DNA from: Pseudodonghicola flavimaris | GTDB taxonomy: Bacteria > Pseudomonadota > Alphaproteobacteria > Rhodobacterales > Rhodobacteraceae | Reading direction: 5' to 3' | NCBI RefSeq assembly: GCF_030164425.1 | Contig: NZ_JASNJD010000023.1 | Span: 1-64,000 of the forward strand | Length of the DNA: 64,000 bases | Program-made: the position numbers and the translations under genes | Shown: positions 45,958 through 54,173 of the stretch, piece after piece | Numbering within the stretch: position 1 is the first letter of the stretch | Layout of the letters: the number at the start of each line of letters is the position of its first letter | Notes under the pieces: model-generated | Databases searched by the model: none | The model's input: only the letters and a program-made list of their open reading frames with translations | What the model was told of the DNA's origin: nothing

Positions 45958-46182
45958 TTAGACGGCGAACATCAGCAGCAGGGCAACCAGGAACGAGAAG
46001 ATGCCCAGAGCTTCTGCAAATGCGATACCGATGAACAGGGTCGCGGTCTGCGAGGCAGCCGCCGAGGGGTTGCGCAGAGCGCCGGCCAGGAAGTTGGCAG
46101 CCACGTTGCCAACACCCAGAGCTGCGATGCCAGTGCCCATGCCAGCCAGGCCAGCGCCGATGTGTGCGAGTTCGCCTTCCAT
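45958..46182 (-). CDS. atpE: ATP synthase F0 subunit c
   Basis: A 74-residue proteolipid that forms the rotating c-ring. Two helices: [21 protein letters not shown] and a second with the proton-binding Glu56 in [20 protein letters not shown]; the polar loop is RNPSAAAS. An ideal AAGGAGA lies 8 bp before ATG 46182. Codon use is strongly biased, as expected of a highly expressed gene. Confidence 0.96.
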   Translation of the reverse strand: MEGELAHIGAGLAGMGTGIAALGVGNVAANFLAGALRNPSAAASQTATLFIGIAFAEALGIFSFLVALLLMFAV

Positions 46183-46250
46183 TTGATATCTCCTTACGAT
46201 GGAAAGTGGATAAGTCTGTTGAGATGCGGGTCTGAGTTGCGGGTCAGCCG

Positions 46251-47021
46251 TCAGTGCGAGGGATGCAGCGCATCCTTGAGGTACACGCAGGTCAGAATTG
46301 TGAACACATAGGCCTGAACGAAGGCCACCAGCAGTTCCAGCCCGTACATGGCCGTGATCGCCAGGATCGACACCGGGCTGACGATGGTCAGGGCGGCGAA
46401 GCCGGCGAAGACCTTCATCACCGCGTGACCGGCCATCAGGTTGCCGGCAAGACGAATGGAGTGGCTGACGGGACGGACGAAGTAGGAAATCAGCTCGATC
46501 ACGGCGAGGATGGGGCGCAGGGCCAGCGGCGCGCTCGACACCCAGAAGAGACCGAGGAAGGAGGCGCCGTTCTTGACGAAGCCCACGATGGTCACGGTGA
46601 GGAAGACCAGCAGCGCCAGCACCACGGTGACGGCAAAATGCGAGGTCAGGGTGAAGGACATCGGCACCAGGCCCAGGAAGTTGGCGGTCACGATGAACAT
46701 GAACAGCGTCATCACGTAGGGGAAGAACTTCAGCCCTTCCTTGCCGCAGATGTCTTCCAGCATCTTGTGGATGAAGCCGTAGGTCATCTCGGCCATCGAC
46801 TGCATCCGGGTCGGCACGATGGCACGGCGCGAGGAGCCCATGACCAGCAGACCGACGATCACCAGGATCGAAATCGCCATCCACAGAGTCACGTTGGTGG
46901 GGGTGTACCAGGAAATCGTGTCGCCCCCGAACAGCGGCTTCACGATGAACTGATCCATCGGGTGGAATACCAGACCGCCCGTTTCGGCGGCGTGCTCTGC
47001 ACCATGCGCTTCGGTTGCCAC
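46251..47021 (-). CDS. atpB: ATP synthase F0 subunit a
   Basis: A 256-residue membrane subunit with five to six helices; the conserved Arg is in [26 protein letters not shown]-type N-terminal [12 protein letters not shown] and a C-terminal [22 protein letters not shown] are typical. It forms the proton half-channels against the c-ring. It starts 2 bp after the end of atpI and is followed by atpE after 68 bp. Confidence 0.96.
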   Translation of the reverse strand: MATEAHGAEHAAETGGLVFHPMDQFIVKPLFGGDTISWYTPTNVTLWMAISILVIVGLLVMGSSRRAIVPTRMQSMAEMTYGFIHKMLEDICGKEGLKFFPYVMTLFMFIVTANFLGLVPMSFTLTSHFAVTVVLALLVFLTVTIVGFVKNGASFLGLFWVSSAPLALRPILAVIELISYFVRPVSHSIRLAGNLMAGHAVMKVFAGFAALTIVSPVSILAITAMYGLELLVAFVQAYVFTILTCVYLKDALHPSH

Positions 47022-47023
47022 GT

Positions 47024-47383
47024 TCAGTCCCTCTCGTCCTCTCGCGCGGGCTCGTCAACCCGGGTCTCTTGTGCGGCCTGATCGGCCTCAATCTGTGCCT
47101 GGATCTCCTTGGCGCTGCGCAGCATCGTCTTCACGCCCGCAACGAGACCCAGCAATGTGAACAGCACCAGCAGGATCGGGATGGTCCCGAACAGGCTATC
47201 CAGCCCGTAGCCGATGCTGAAGCCGATCCCGAGACCGGCAACAAGTTCGATCACCATCCGCCAGGCAAGGTTCGCCTGGGAATAATGCTCGTCAACGCGG
47301 GGTTTCGGCTCCTGTGCCTTTCTGGCCTCTGCGAGCCGGGCCTCAAGCCGCGCCAGGCGCTGCTTTTGGTCGTCTTCGGTCAC
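47024..47383 (-). CDS. atpI: ATP synthase protein I (AtpI)
   Basis: A 119-residue assembly factor: an acidic/basic coiled N-terminus ([20 protein letters not shown]), then two membrane helices ([19 protein letters not shown] and [17 protein letters not shown]), and an acidic tail. AtpI aids c-ring assembly and possibly Mg2+ uptake. It is the first gene of the F0 operon; the promoter lies in the 231-bp gap to the ArsR gene. Confidence 0.9.
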   Translation of the reverse strand: MTEDDQKQRLARLEARLAEARKAQEPKPRVDEHYSQANLAWRMVIELVAGLGIGFSIGYGLDSLFGTIPILLVLFTLLGLVAGVKTMLRSAKEIQAQIEADQAAQETRVDEPAREDERD

Positions 47384-47614
47384 CGATGGTCCCCACGCTG
47401 TCGTCGGGGATGGTGCTAAGGGCTGGGGGGCATAGAGTCAATCACCAGATTGCAATCGCCGAGAAAGGCGTAACCAATTGTTATATTGTGTATTTTTTTC
47501 ACATAAGAAGACCGGGACGCGGCGCGGCAGCACGGCCTCTGGCGCGAAACCGGGGGAAAGGGCATATTCAACCGAAAGGTTGACGATTGCCGGCAGCCGC
47601 AGCTAGGGGGCCCC
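47384..47614. promoter_or_regulatory. Divergent control region atpI / ArsR gene
   Basis: The middle is strikingly AT-rich for this genome (CAATTGTTATATTGTGTATT then a T7 run and CACATAAG). On the minus strand, TTGACT with 17 bp to TAGCAC, about 40-70 bp before atpI, is a possible promoter of the atp operon. On the + strand TTGTTA/TATATT-like elements could serve the ArsR gene. No further gene is seen. Confidence 0.4.
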
Positions 47615-47956
47615 ATGGCCGATCCGCTCGATACCGTCTTTGCCGCCCTGGCCGACCCGACCCGTCGGGCGATCCTGGCCATGTTGCTGGAGGACGACAT
47701 GGCGGTGACCGATGTGGCGGAGCCCTTCGAGATGTCGCTGGCGGCGATTTCCAAGCATCTGACCATCCTCAGCCGCGCCGGGCTGATCAGCCAGGAACGG
47801 CGCGGCCGGGTCAAATGGTGCAAGCTGGAACCCGACGCGCTGCGCGCCGCCAGCGTCTGGATGCAGGGCTTCGGCCAGTTCGAACCGGTGAACCTGGACG
47901 CCTTCGAGCGGTTCCTGGAGGTCGAGTTGAAGGAAGACGCGGAAAGCGGCGCCTAG
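47615..47956 (+). CDS. ArsR-family transcriptional regulator
   Basis: A 113-residue winged-helix regulator: VFAALADPTRRAILAMLLEDD, then the HTH (MSLAAISKHLTILSRAGLIS) and a wing (RRGRVKWCKLEP). It lacks the ELCVCDL metal site of classical ArsR; it resembles metal-independent ArsR proteins that sit with SRPBCC genes, but no such gene is here. Its last 4 bp overlap the end of the convergent EamA gene. Confidence 0.88.
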   Translation: MADPLDTVFAALADPTRRAILAMLLEDDMAVTDVAEPFEMSLAAISKHLTILSRAGLISQERRGRVKWCKLEPDALRAASVWMQGFGQFEPVNLDAFERFLEVELKEDAESGA

Positions 47957-48867
47957 CCGTCCTGCTCCAGCAGCAGGACCAACGCCACCACCGTCAACAC
48001 GATGCCCACCAGCACCAACCCGGAGGGGGCGCCGTGGCCCAGAGCGATCTCCCACAGGATCACCCAGCTGGGGGTAAGATAGGTATAGGCCATCACCTTG
48101 GCCGCCGGCAGCCTGAGAGTTGCGAACTGCAGCAGAACGAAGGTGGCCGCGCTGGCGAAGATCGCCAGATAGAACAGCCCGATCCAGACGATCGGCGGCA
48201 GCGCCGCCCAGTCGGTGGCACGGATATCGGACCACCCGTAAAGCGTCAGCAGCAGAAAGCCCGCCAGCAGCATGCCGAAGGTGAAAATCACCGCCGGCTC
48301 GCCCCGGTTCAGCCGGCGCACCATCGGCGTATAGGCGGCATGGGCGATACAGCCGAGAAAATAGACCGCCTCGCCCTTGCCGATGTGAAAGGCCCGGGCG
48401 GTTTGCCAGTCGCCGTCGAAGATGACCCAGAGCGCACCGGCCGCGCCGATCGCCAGCGCCAGCGCCATCCGCGGGCTGGTCACCTGCCGCAGCAGCCACC
48501 AGCCGAACAGGCCAGTCAGGATCGGGGTCAGGGTGAAGACGGCGGCGGCGCTGACCGGAGCCGCGGTTTTCAGCCCCTCGAACATCAGCACGAAATAGGC
48601 GGCGAAGAGACCGCCCAGCACCAGATAGCGCCAAGGCGCGACAAAGGCCTGGCGCCGCATCTTGCCGGTGGCGGTGGCCAGCAAGCCGATCACCACCGCG
48701 GCGATGGCAAAGCGGGCCGCGTTGATCGCCGCCGGGGCAATCTGGTTGGCCACCTGCGCGCCGAGCGAGAAGGACCCCGCCACCAGCGCCGAAAAGCTCA
48801 GCATCGCCAGATGTCCCTGTACCCGCGGGCTCAGCCGCGGCGCCGGGCGTTCGGCCGCGCCGTTCAT
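47953..48867 (-). CDS. EamA/DMT-family transporter
   Basis: A 304-residue inner-membrane protein with ten predicted helices in two EamA repeats (for example FSALVAGSFSLGAQVANQI and GEAVYFLGCIAHAAYTPMV with LTPSWVILWEIALGHGAPSG near the end). Substrate unknown; DMT proteins export amino acids or metabolites. It overlaps the LysR gene stop by 4 bp (ATGA), so a LysR-EamA operon is likely. Confidence 0.88.
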   Translation of the reverse strand: MNGAAERPAPRLSPRVQGHLAMLSFSALVAGSFSLGAQVANQIAPAAINAARFAIAAVVIGLLATATGKMRRQAFVAPWRYLVLGGLFAAYFVLMFEGLKTAAPVSAAAVFTLTPILTGLFGWWLLRQVTSPRMALALAIGAAGALWVIFDGDWQTARAFHIGKGEAVYFLGCIAHAAYTPMVRRLNRGEPAVIFTFGMLLAGFLLLTLYGWSDIRATDWAALPPIVWIGLFYLAIFASAATFVLLQFATLRLPAAKVMAYTYLTPSWVILWEIALGHGAPSGLVLVGIVLTVVALVLLLEQDG

Positions 48868-49754
48868 GCGCCGGCAGACCAGCTCTGGGCGCGGTCCTTG
48901 AGAAAGCGCAGGAAGCTCTGCACCTTGTTGGTGCGATGCAGGTCGACATGGGTCACCAGCCAGAGCGCGCCGGACCAGTCCGGCTGCGGCGGCATCAGCT
49001 GCACCAGCTCCGGGTGACGCTCGGCCTCCCAGACCGCCATGAAGCCGATGCCGGCGCCGGCCAGGATGGCCTGTTCCATCGCCTCGCCGCCATTGCAGCG
49101 GAAGGTCACCTGTTCCTGCGGGATATGGGCCTGCAGCCATTTGCTGAAAGGTGCGCGGGTGTCGGGATCGTCGTCGCCGACGAAGCGGTGCCGGGCGAAA
49201 TCCTCCTCCCGCTCCGGCCGGCCATGCGCCGCGACATAGCTCTGCGCCGCATAGAGCGCGACCGGCATGTCCGAGAACCGCTGCACCACATTGTCGGGCT
49301 GATCGGGGGCGGAACCGGCGCGCACCGCCACATGCGCCTCACCGTATTCCAGGCGGAACAACCGCTCCCCGGTCAGGAAACGCACGATCAGCCCGGGGTG
49401 CAGGGCCTGGAACTCTGCCAGCACCGGCACCAGCATCGGCGACAGCGACGCCAGCGAGGTGACCACCAGCTCTCCGGTCACCTCGTCGCCCTGGCCTTTC
49501 AGCCGGCCGACCAGCTGGCTGAACTGATCGTCGGTGGCCTGCGCCACCCGCAGCAGATCCTGCCCCGCCTCGGTCGCGGTGTAACCGCGGGCATGGCGCT
49601 GGAAAAGCTTGACGCCCAGCCGGGTTTCCAGCGCGTCTATATGGCGGATCACGGTGGCATGATGCACGCCCAGCACCTCGGCGGCGCCGCTGACGGTGCC
49701 CATGCGCGCCACCTGATAGGCGGTGCGGATCTCATCCCAATTGTCGAGCTTCAT
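48864..49754 (-). CDS. LysR-family transcriptional regulator
   Basis: A 296-residue LTTR. The N-terminal HTH includes TAYQVARMGTVSGAAEVLGVHHATVIRHIDALETRLGVKLF; the C-terminal co-inducer domain begins near GELVVTSLASLSPMLVPVL. It is divergent from the azoreductase gene with a 108-bp spacer containing a partial palindrome, and is coupled to the EamA gene downstream. It may control both; the inducer is unknown. Confidence 0.9.
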   Translation of the reverse strand: MKLDNWDEIRTAYQVARMGTVSGAAEVLGVHHATVIRHIDALETRLGVKLFQRHARGYTATEAGQDLLRVAQATDDQFSQLVGRLKGQGDEVTGELVVTSLASLSPMLVPVLAEFQALHPGLIVRFLTGERLFRLEYGEAHVAVRAGSAPDQPDNVVQRFSDMPVALYAAQSYVAAHGRPEREEDFARHRFVGDDDPDTRAPFSKWLQAHIPQEQVTFRCNGGEAMEQAILAGAGIGFMAVWEAERHPELVQLMPPQPDWSGALWLVTHVDLHRTNKVQSFLRFLKDRAQSWSAGA

Positions 49755-49768
49755 ATGTGCACCACATC

Positions 49769-49781
49769 ACACTTCATGTGT
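49769..49781. promoter_or_regulatory. Candidate LysR operator in the azoR/LysR spacer
   Basis: ACACTTCATGTGT is an interrupted palindrome (ACAC/GTGT), extended by CACATCACACTTC to its left, 15-27 bp from the LysR start and about 85 bp from the azoR ATG. It has the dyad form typical of LysR-type sites (T-N11-A-like). Confidence 0.4.
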
Positions 49782-49862
49782 AATCTCTTCAATTGTGTTC
49801 ATTGGCGCAAGGCCTAATTCTGGTGGCAGAGGTAACACACTTTCCAGACCGGAGTCACATCC

Positions 49863-50453
49863 ATGACCAAGATCCTTCGCATCGACAGCTCTATCAAGGG
49901 CGACGCATCCGTCTCGCACAAGCTGCTGGACCGCACCCTGGCCCGCCTGACCGCCGCCCATCCGGGCGCCGAGGTGGCCTCCCGCGATCTCTCCGCCGGC
50001 ATCCCCGCTATCGACGGTGCCTGGATCGGCGCCATCTTCACCCCGGCCGCCGACCGCGACGCCGGTCAGGCCGAAATCGCCGCCTTCTCGGATACGCTGC
50101 TGGCCGAGGTCCGCGCCGCCGACACCCTGCTGATCGCGCTGCCCGTCTATAACTTCGGCGTCCCGGCGCAACTGAAGGCCTGGTTCGATCACCTCGGCCG
50201 CAACGGCGAAACCTTCCGCTATACCGAAGCCGGCCCCGAAGGCCTGCTGAAAGGCAAGCGCGCCTTCGTGGTCTTCACCTCAGACGGCACCCAGTTCGGC
50301 TCCGAGATCGACTTCGCCTCGGGCTGGGTCAAACAGATGCTGGGCTTCTTCGGCATCACCGACGTGCAGTTCGTCCATGCCGACCAGCTGGTGTTCGACG
50401 CCGAGGCGACGCTGAAAGCCGCCGAAGCCCAGATCGACGCCCTGGCCGTCTGA
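49863..50453 (+). CDS. azoR: FMN-dependent NADH-azoreductase
   Basis: A 196-residue flavodoxin-like quinone/azo reductase. KILRIDSSIKGDASVSHKL at the start binds the FMN phosphate; LPVYNFGVPAQLKAWFDHLGRNGETF is the family signature; the later FVVFTSDGTQFG completes the site. It reduces quinones and azo dyes with NADH, giving protection against thiol or quinone stress. ATG 49863 has GGAG 8 bp upstream. It is divergent from a LysR regulator. Confidence 0.92.
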   Translation: MTKILRIDSSIKGDASVSHKLLDRTLARLTAAHPGAEVASRDLSAGIPAIDGAWIGAIFTPAADRDAGQAEIAAFSDTLLAEVRAADTLLIALPVYNFGVPAQLKAWFDHLGRNGETFRYTEAGPEGLLKGKRAFVVFTSDGTQFGSEIDFASGWVKQMLGFFGITDVQFVHADQLVFDAEATLKAAEAQIDALAV

Positions 50454-50849
50454 ACATCGCCATCCGAACATGGCCCCTAACCGGGGCCAAAGGGCGGTTC
50501 TCACGCCACCACTCGACCGCCCGTCGCGGCGCGCCTCCTCACCGGGCGCGCCGCATCTGTTTCCAGCCCATGGCCGGCGCCCCCCCTGCGCTGCGGGCCA
50601 CGGGGCGCCTTCCGCGGGCCTGCCAGCTTGACTCAGCGGCGCAAACCGCGTAACCGCTGCCCAAATCCGGAAGCCGACAGCCTTCCGGTCCCGGCGCCCG
50701 TGTCGGGATCGCCCCCCACCAGCGAGTTTCGCCCGTGGGGGCAAAAGCGTTTGCAAATCTCTCTGACGCGGCCCGGAGCGTTTGAGAATTGAACCGTCTC
50801 TTCCTACCTTGGGGGCGACACATGGAAACCGGCGAAGGAGGCCGAAGGC
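50454..50849. other. Intergenic region between azoR and ffh
   Basis: 396 bp without a supportable gene. It starts with a hairpin (GGCCCCTAACCGGGGCC, 50471-50487) that may end azoR, then GC-rich sequence, a hairpin CCCCCAC/GTGGGGG (50713-50741) with a 15-base loop, followed by GCAAAAGCGTTTGC. A promoter candidate for ffh follows at 50782. I looked for a 4.5S/SRP RNA (GGAA-containing core helix) and did not see one. Confidence 0.5.
50782..50810 (+). promoter_or_regulatory. Candidate sigma-70 promoter of ffh
   Basis: TTGAGA (50782-50787) and TACCTT (50805-50810) are 17 bp apart, about 40 bp before the ffh ATG. The AAGGAGG ribosome site follows at the expected place. Confidence 0.45.
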
Positions 50850-52373
50850 ATGTTTGAAAATCTATCCGAACGCCTCTCCGGCGTCTTCGACCGGCTGACC
50901 AAGCAGGGCGCGCTGTCCGAAGAGGATGTGAAAACCGCCCTGCGCGAAGTCCGTGTCGCCCTGCTGGAAGCCGACGTATCGCTGCCGGTGGCGCGCGATT
51001 TCGTCAAGACGGTGCAGGATCAGGCCACCGGCCAGGCGGTGACCAAATCGGTCACCCCGGGCCAGCAGGTGGTCAAGATCGTCCATGACGCGCTCGTCGA
51101 CGTGCTGCGCGGCGAGGGTGAAGCCGGCGCGCTGAAGATCGACACGCCGCCGGCGCCGATCCTGATGGTGGGCCTGCAGGGTTCGGGCAAGACCACCACC
51201 ACCGCCAAGCTGGCCAAGCGCCTGAAGGAGCGGGATGGCAAGCGGGTGCTGATGGCCTCGCTCGACACCAACCGCCCGGCGGCCATGGAGCAGCTGCAGA
51301 TCCTCGGCGCCCAGATCGGCGTCGACACCCTGCCGATCGTCAAGGGCGAGGATCCGGTCGCCATCGCCAAACGCGCCAAGACCCAGGCGAGCCTTGGCGG
51401 CTATGACGTCTATATGCTCGACACCGCCGGTCGGCTGCATATCGATCAGGAGCTGATCCAGCAGGCCGCCGATGTGCGCGACGTCGTCAACCCGCGTGAG
51501 ACCCTGCTGGTGGTCGACGGCCTGACCGGTCAGGACGCGGTGAACGTCGCCACCGAATTCGACGACAAGATCGGCGTCACCGGCGTGGTGCTGACCCGGA
51601 TGGACGGCGACGGTCGCGGCGGTGCTGCCCTGTCGATGCGCGCGGTCACCGGCAAGCCGATCCGCTTCGTCGGCCTGGGCGAGAAGATGGACGCGCTGGA
51701 GACCTTCGAGCCTGATCGCATCGCCGGCCGTATCCTCGGCATGGGCGACATCGTGGCGCTGGTCGAGAAGGCGCAGGAAACCATCGAGGCCGAGCAGGCC
51801 GAGAAGATGATGCGCCGCATGGTCAAGGGTCAGTTCAACATGAACGACCTGAGGATGCAGCTTGAGCAGATGCTCAAGATGGGCGGCATGGAAGGCATGA
51901 TGTCGATGATGCCCGGCATGGGCAAGATGGCCAAGCAGGTCGAGGAGGCCGGCTTCGACGACAAGGTGATCAAGCGGCAGATCGCGCTGATCCAGTCGAT
52001 GACCAAGAAGGAACGTGCCAACCCGCAACTGCTGCAGGCCAGTCGCAAGAAACGCATTGCCGCCGGCGCCGGGATGGAGGTGGCCGACCTCAACAAGCTT
52101 CTGAAGATGCATCGCCAGATGAGCGACATGATGAAGAAGATCGGCAAGATGGGCAAAGGCAAGATGCTGAAACAGGCCATGAAGGGCATGTTCGGCAAGG
52201 GCGGCGGCCTGCCCGCCGGCATGGACCCGTCGCAGATGGACCCCAAGGCGCTGGAAGCGGCGGCCAAGCAGCTGGGCGGCAAGATGCCGGGCGGCATGCC
52301 CGGCGGCCTGCCGGGACTGGGCGGCGGCATGGGCCTGCCCCCGGGTCTGAGCGGATTCGGCAAGAAGAAGTAA
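50850..52373 (+). CDS. ffh: Signal recognition particle protein
   Basis: A 507-residue SRP54 GTPase that targets ribosomes making membrane proteins. The N domain (MFENLSERLSGVFDRLTKQG) precedes the G domain: G1 GLQGSGKTTTTAKLAKRL, G3 LDTAGRLHID, TRMDGDGRGGAALS. The M domain is rich in methionine (GGMEGMMSMMPGMGKM) and its C-terminus is a long Gly/Met/Pro/Lys tail. It is full length with an AAGGAGG ribosome site. GNAT genes follow. Confidence 0.97.
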   Translation: MFENLSERLSGVFDRLTKQGALSEEDVKTALREVRVALLEADVSLPVARDFVKTVQDQATGQAVTKSVTPGQQVVKIVHDALVDVLRGEGEAGALKIDTPPAPILMVGLQGSGKTTTTAKLAKRLKERDGKRVLMASLDTNRPAAMEQLQILGAQIGVDTLPIVKGEDPVAIAKRAKTQASLGGYDVYMLDTAGRLHIDQELIQQAADVRDVVNPRETLLVVDGLTGQDAVNVATEFDDKIGVTGVVLTRMDGDGRGGAALSMRAVTGKPIRFVGLGEKMDALETFEPDRIAGRILGMGDIVALVEKAQETIEAEQAEKMMRRMVKGQFNMNDLRMQLEQMLKMGGMEGMMSMMPGMGKMAKQVEEAGFDDKVIKRQIALIQSMTKKERANPQLLQASRKKRIAAGAGMEVADLNKLLKMHRQMSDMMKKIGKMGKGKMLKQAMKGMFGKGGGLPAGMDPSQMDPKALEAAAKQLGGKMPGGMPGGLPGLGGGMGLPPGLSGFGKKK

Positions 52374-52379
52374 GCGGCA

Positions 52380-52589
52380 ATGGCAATGACGATCAACACC
52401 CAGGCTTTCGGCGCAATGGCGCCCGGCCCGCGCCGGACGGGGGGCACCGCGCCCGCCTCCGCCGGGACGGTTCCGGTGCGCCGTGGGCCGGGCTCTGATC
52501 GTCAGGCTTGGGCAAGCCTGCCCAAGTCCCCCGCCACCTCGGTCACGACCGGGGCGCGCCCGAGCCTTGGCAAGGAGAGTGGCGCATGA
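52380..52589 (+). CDS. Possible small protein between ffh and the GNAT cluster
   Basis: A 69-codon frame starting 6 bp after the ffh stop; its TGA overlaps the ATG of the first GNAT gene (ATGA), as real coupled genes here do. The product (starting MAMTINTQAFGAMAPGPRR, rich in Gly, Pro, Ser and Thr) is low-complexity, matches nothing I recognise and lacks a good ribosome site, so it may be chance. Confidence 0.3.
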   Translation: MAMTINTQAFGAMAPGPRRTGGTAPASAGTVPVRRGPGSDRQAWASLPKSPATSVTTGARPSLGKESGA

Positions 52590-53104
52590 CCTCTTTCCTC
52601 ATCCCCACGCTGGAAACCGACCGGCTGACCCTGCGTGCGCCGAAGCTCTCCGACTTCGAACGCTGGGCCGAGTTCTTCGCGACCGAACGCGCCCGATATG
52701 AGCGCGGGATCCTGTCGCGCGATCAGGCCTGGCGGGTCTGGGCCTCGGACGTGGCGATCTGGACCCTGCGTGGCTACGGCCCCTTCGGCATCGACGACCG
52801 CACCACCGGCCAGTATCTGGGCGAGGTCGGCATTTACGAGCCCGACGGCTATCCCGGCCCGGAACTGGGGTGGTTCGTGGTGCCCGAAGCCGAGGGCAAG
52901 GGCATCGCGTCTGAGGCTGCCCGGGCGGTCATGCTCTGGGCCCGGCGTAATTTCGGCTGGGACGAGGTCACAAATATCATCGATCCCAACAACGACCGGT
53001 CCATCGCGCTCGGCCTGCGGCTTGGCGGGGTGATCGACCCCGACCGGGCGGGCGAAGATCCGGGCGATGTGGTGATCGTCCATGATCTCAGGGGGTTGGC
53101 ATGA
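52586..53104 (+). CDS. GNAT N-acetyltransferase (1 of 4)
   Basis: A 172-residue GNAT of the RimJ/RimL-like type: IPTLETDRLTLRAPKLSDFE, a central GEVGIYEPDGYPGPELGWFV, and PEAEGKGIASEAARAVMLWA, the acetyl-CoA-binding motif A (here EGKGIA). It ends with a short acidic part. An excellent AAGGAGA site precedes ATG 52586. It shares strong similarity with the three downstream genes, and its stop overlaps the next start (ATGA). Acceptor unknown. Confidence 0.85.
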   Translation: MTSFLIPTLETDRLTLRAPKLSDFERWAEFFATERARYERGILSRDQAWRVWASDVAIWTLRGYGPFGIDDRTTGQYLGEVGIYEPDGYPGPELGWFVVPEAEGKGIASEAARAVMLWARRNFGWDEVTNIIDPNNDRSIALGLRLGGVIDPDRAGEDPGDVVIVHDLRGLA

Positions 53105-53652
53105 GCTATACGCTGACCATTCCGACGCTGGAGACCGACCGGCTGATCCTGCGCGCGCCCGGGCGTCAGGACTTCGGCCCCTTCGCCGAATTCTACGCCA
53201 GCCCGCGCGCCGATTTCGTCGGCGGCCCGCTGACGGCGGAAGGCGCCTGGCGCATGCTGGCGATGGAGATCGGCCACTGGACGCTGAAGGGCTTCGGCCG
53301 CTGGACCGTCACCGTCAAGGGCAGCGACAAGGCCGTCGGCATGGTCGGCCTGTTCGAGCCCGAAGGCTGGCCGGAGCCGGAGATCGGCTGGGATCTGTTC
53401 AACGGCCACGAGGGCAAGGGCTATGCCACCGAGGCCGGCGCCGCGGCGCGGACCTATGCCTATACCGTGCTGGGCCTGCACACGGTGATCAGCCTGGTGA
53501 AACCCGCCAATGTCGGCTCTGCCAGGGTCGCCCAGAGGCTCGGCGCCCGGCATGACGGCGACTTCGTGCACGAACGCCACGGGCCGATGCAGATCTGGCG
53601 CCACCCCGGCCCGGACGATCTGACCGACGGCGGCATGGAGGCCTACGCATGA
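53101..53652 (+). CDS. GNAT N-acetyltransferase (2 of 4)
   Basis: A 183-residue paralogue: IPTLETDRLILRAPGRQDFG, GMVGLFEPEGWPEPEIGWDL, motif A as GHEGKGYATEAGAAARTYA, then NVGSARVAQRLGARHDGDF. Overlaps both neighbours by 4 bp. The N-terminal pattern, a GPL...W...E.GHW...G.G segment, is shared with copies 3 and 4. Such proteins acetylate ribosomal protein N-termini or small molecules; the location suggests the former but does not prove it. Confidence 0.87.
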   Translation: MSYTLTIPTLETDRLILRAPGRQDFGPFAEFYASPRADFVGGPLTAEGAWRMLAMEIGHWTLKGFGRWTVTVKGSDKAVGMVGLFEPEGWPEPEIGWDLFNGHEGKGYATEAGAAARTYAYTVLGLHTVISLVKPANVGSARVAQRLGARHDGDFVHERHGPMQIWRHPGPDDLTDGGMEAYA

Positions 53653-54173
53653 CGCCGATGAGCCTGCCCATCCCGGTGATCGAGACCGACCGGCTGGTAC
53701 TGCGTGGCCCGGTCGAGAGCGATTTCGACGCCCATGCCGCGCTGATGGCCTCCGAGCGTAGCCGCTTCATCGGCGGGCCGCAGGACCGCGCCATCGCCTG
53801 GCGCGGCTTTTCCGGCTCCATCGGGCATTGGGTGCTGCGCGGCTACGGCATGTGGGTGATCGCCGACAAGGCGGACGACACGCCGCTGGGCCGGGTCGGC
53901 TTCATCAACGCCGATGGCTGGGACGAACCGGAACTGGGCTGGCATCTCTATGAGAGCGCCGAAGGCCAGGGCGTGGCCCATGAGGCTGCCCTGGCCGCGC
54001 GCGCCTATGGCGCGGCGCAGTTCGGGCTCGACGGGGTGATCTCCTATATCGATCCGGCCAACCTGCGGTCGCAAGCGCTCGCCGCCCGCCTGGGCGCCGA
54101 AATCGAACGCGATGGCGAAGTGATGGGCCATGCCTGCCAGGTCTGGCGCCACCCGAAGCAGGAGGCGCTCTGA
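53649..54173 (+). CDS. GNAT N-acetyltransferase (3 of 4)
   Basis: A 174-residue paralogue: IPVIETDRLVLRGPVESDFD, GRVGFINADGWDEPELGWHL, motif A altered to SAEGQGVAHEAALAARAYG, YIDPANLRSQALAARLGAE. Start ATG 53649 overlaps copy 2; its TGA overlaps copy 4 (TGATG). The family is full length with no internal stop, so all four copies look functional. Confidence 0.87.
   Translation: MTPMSLPIPVIETDRLVLRGPVESDFDAHAALMASERSRFIGGPQDRAIAWRGFSGSIGHWVLRGYGMWVIADKADDTPLGRVGFINADGWDEPELGWHLYESAEGQGVAHEAALAARAYGAAQFGLDGVISYIDPANLRSQALAARLGAEIERDGEVMGHACQVWRHPKQEAL

Noticed and set aside
50454-50849. A possible 4.5S (SRP) RNA upstream of ffh
   Set aside because: I looked for the GGAA-tetraloop core helix on both strands and did not see it; hairpins there are unlike SRP RNA.
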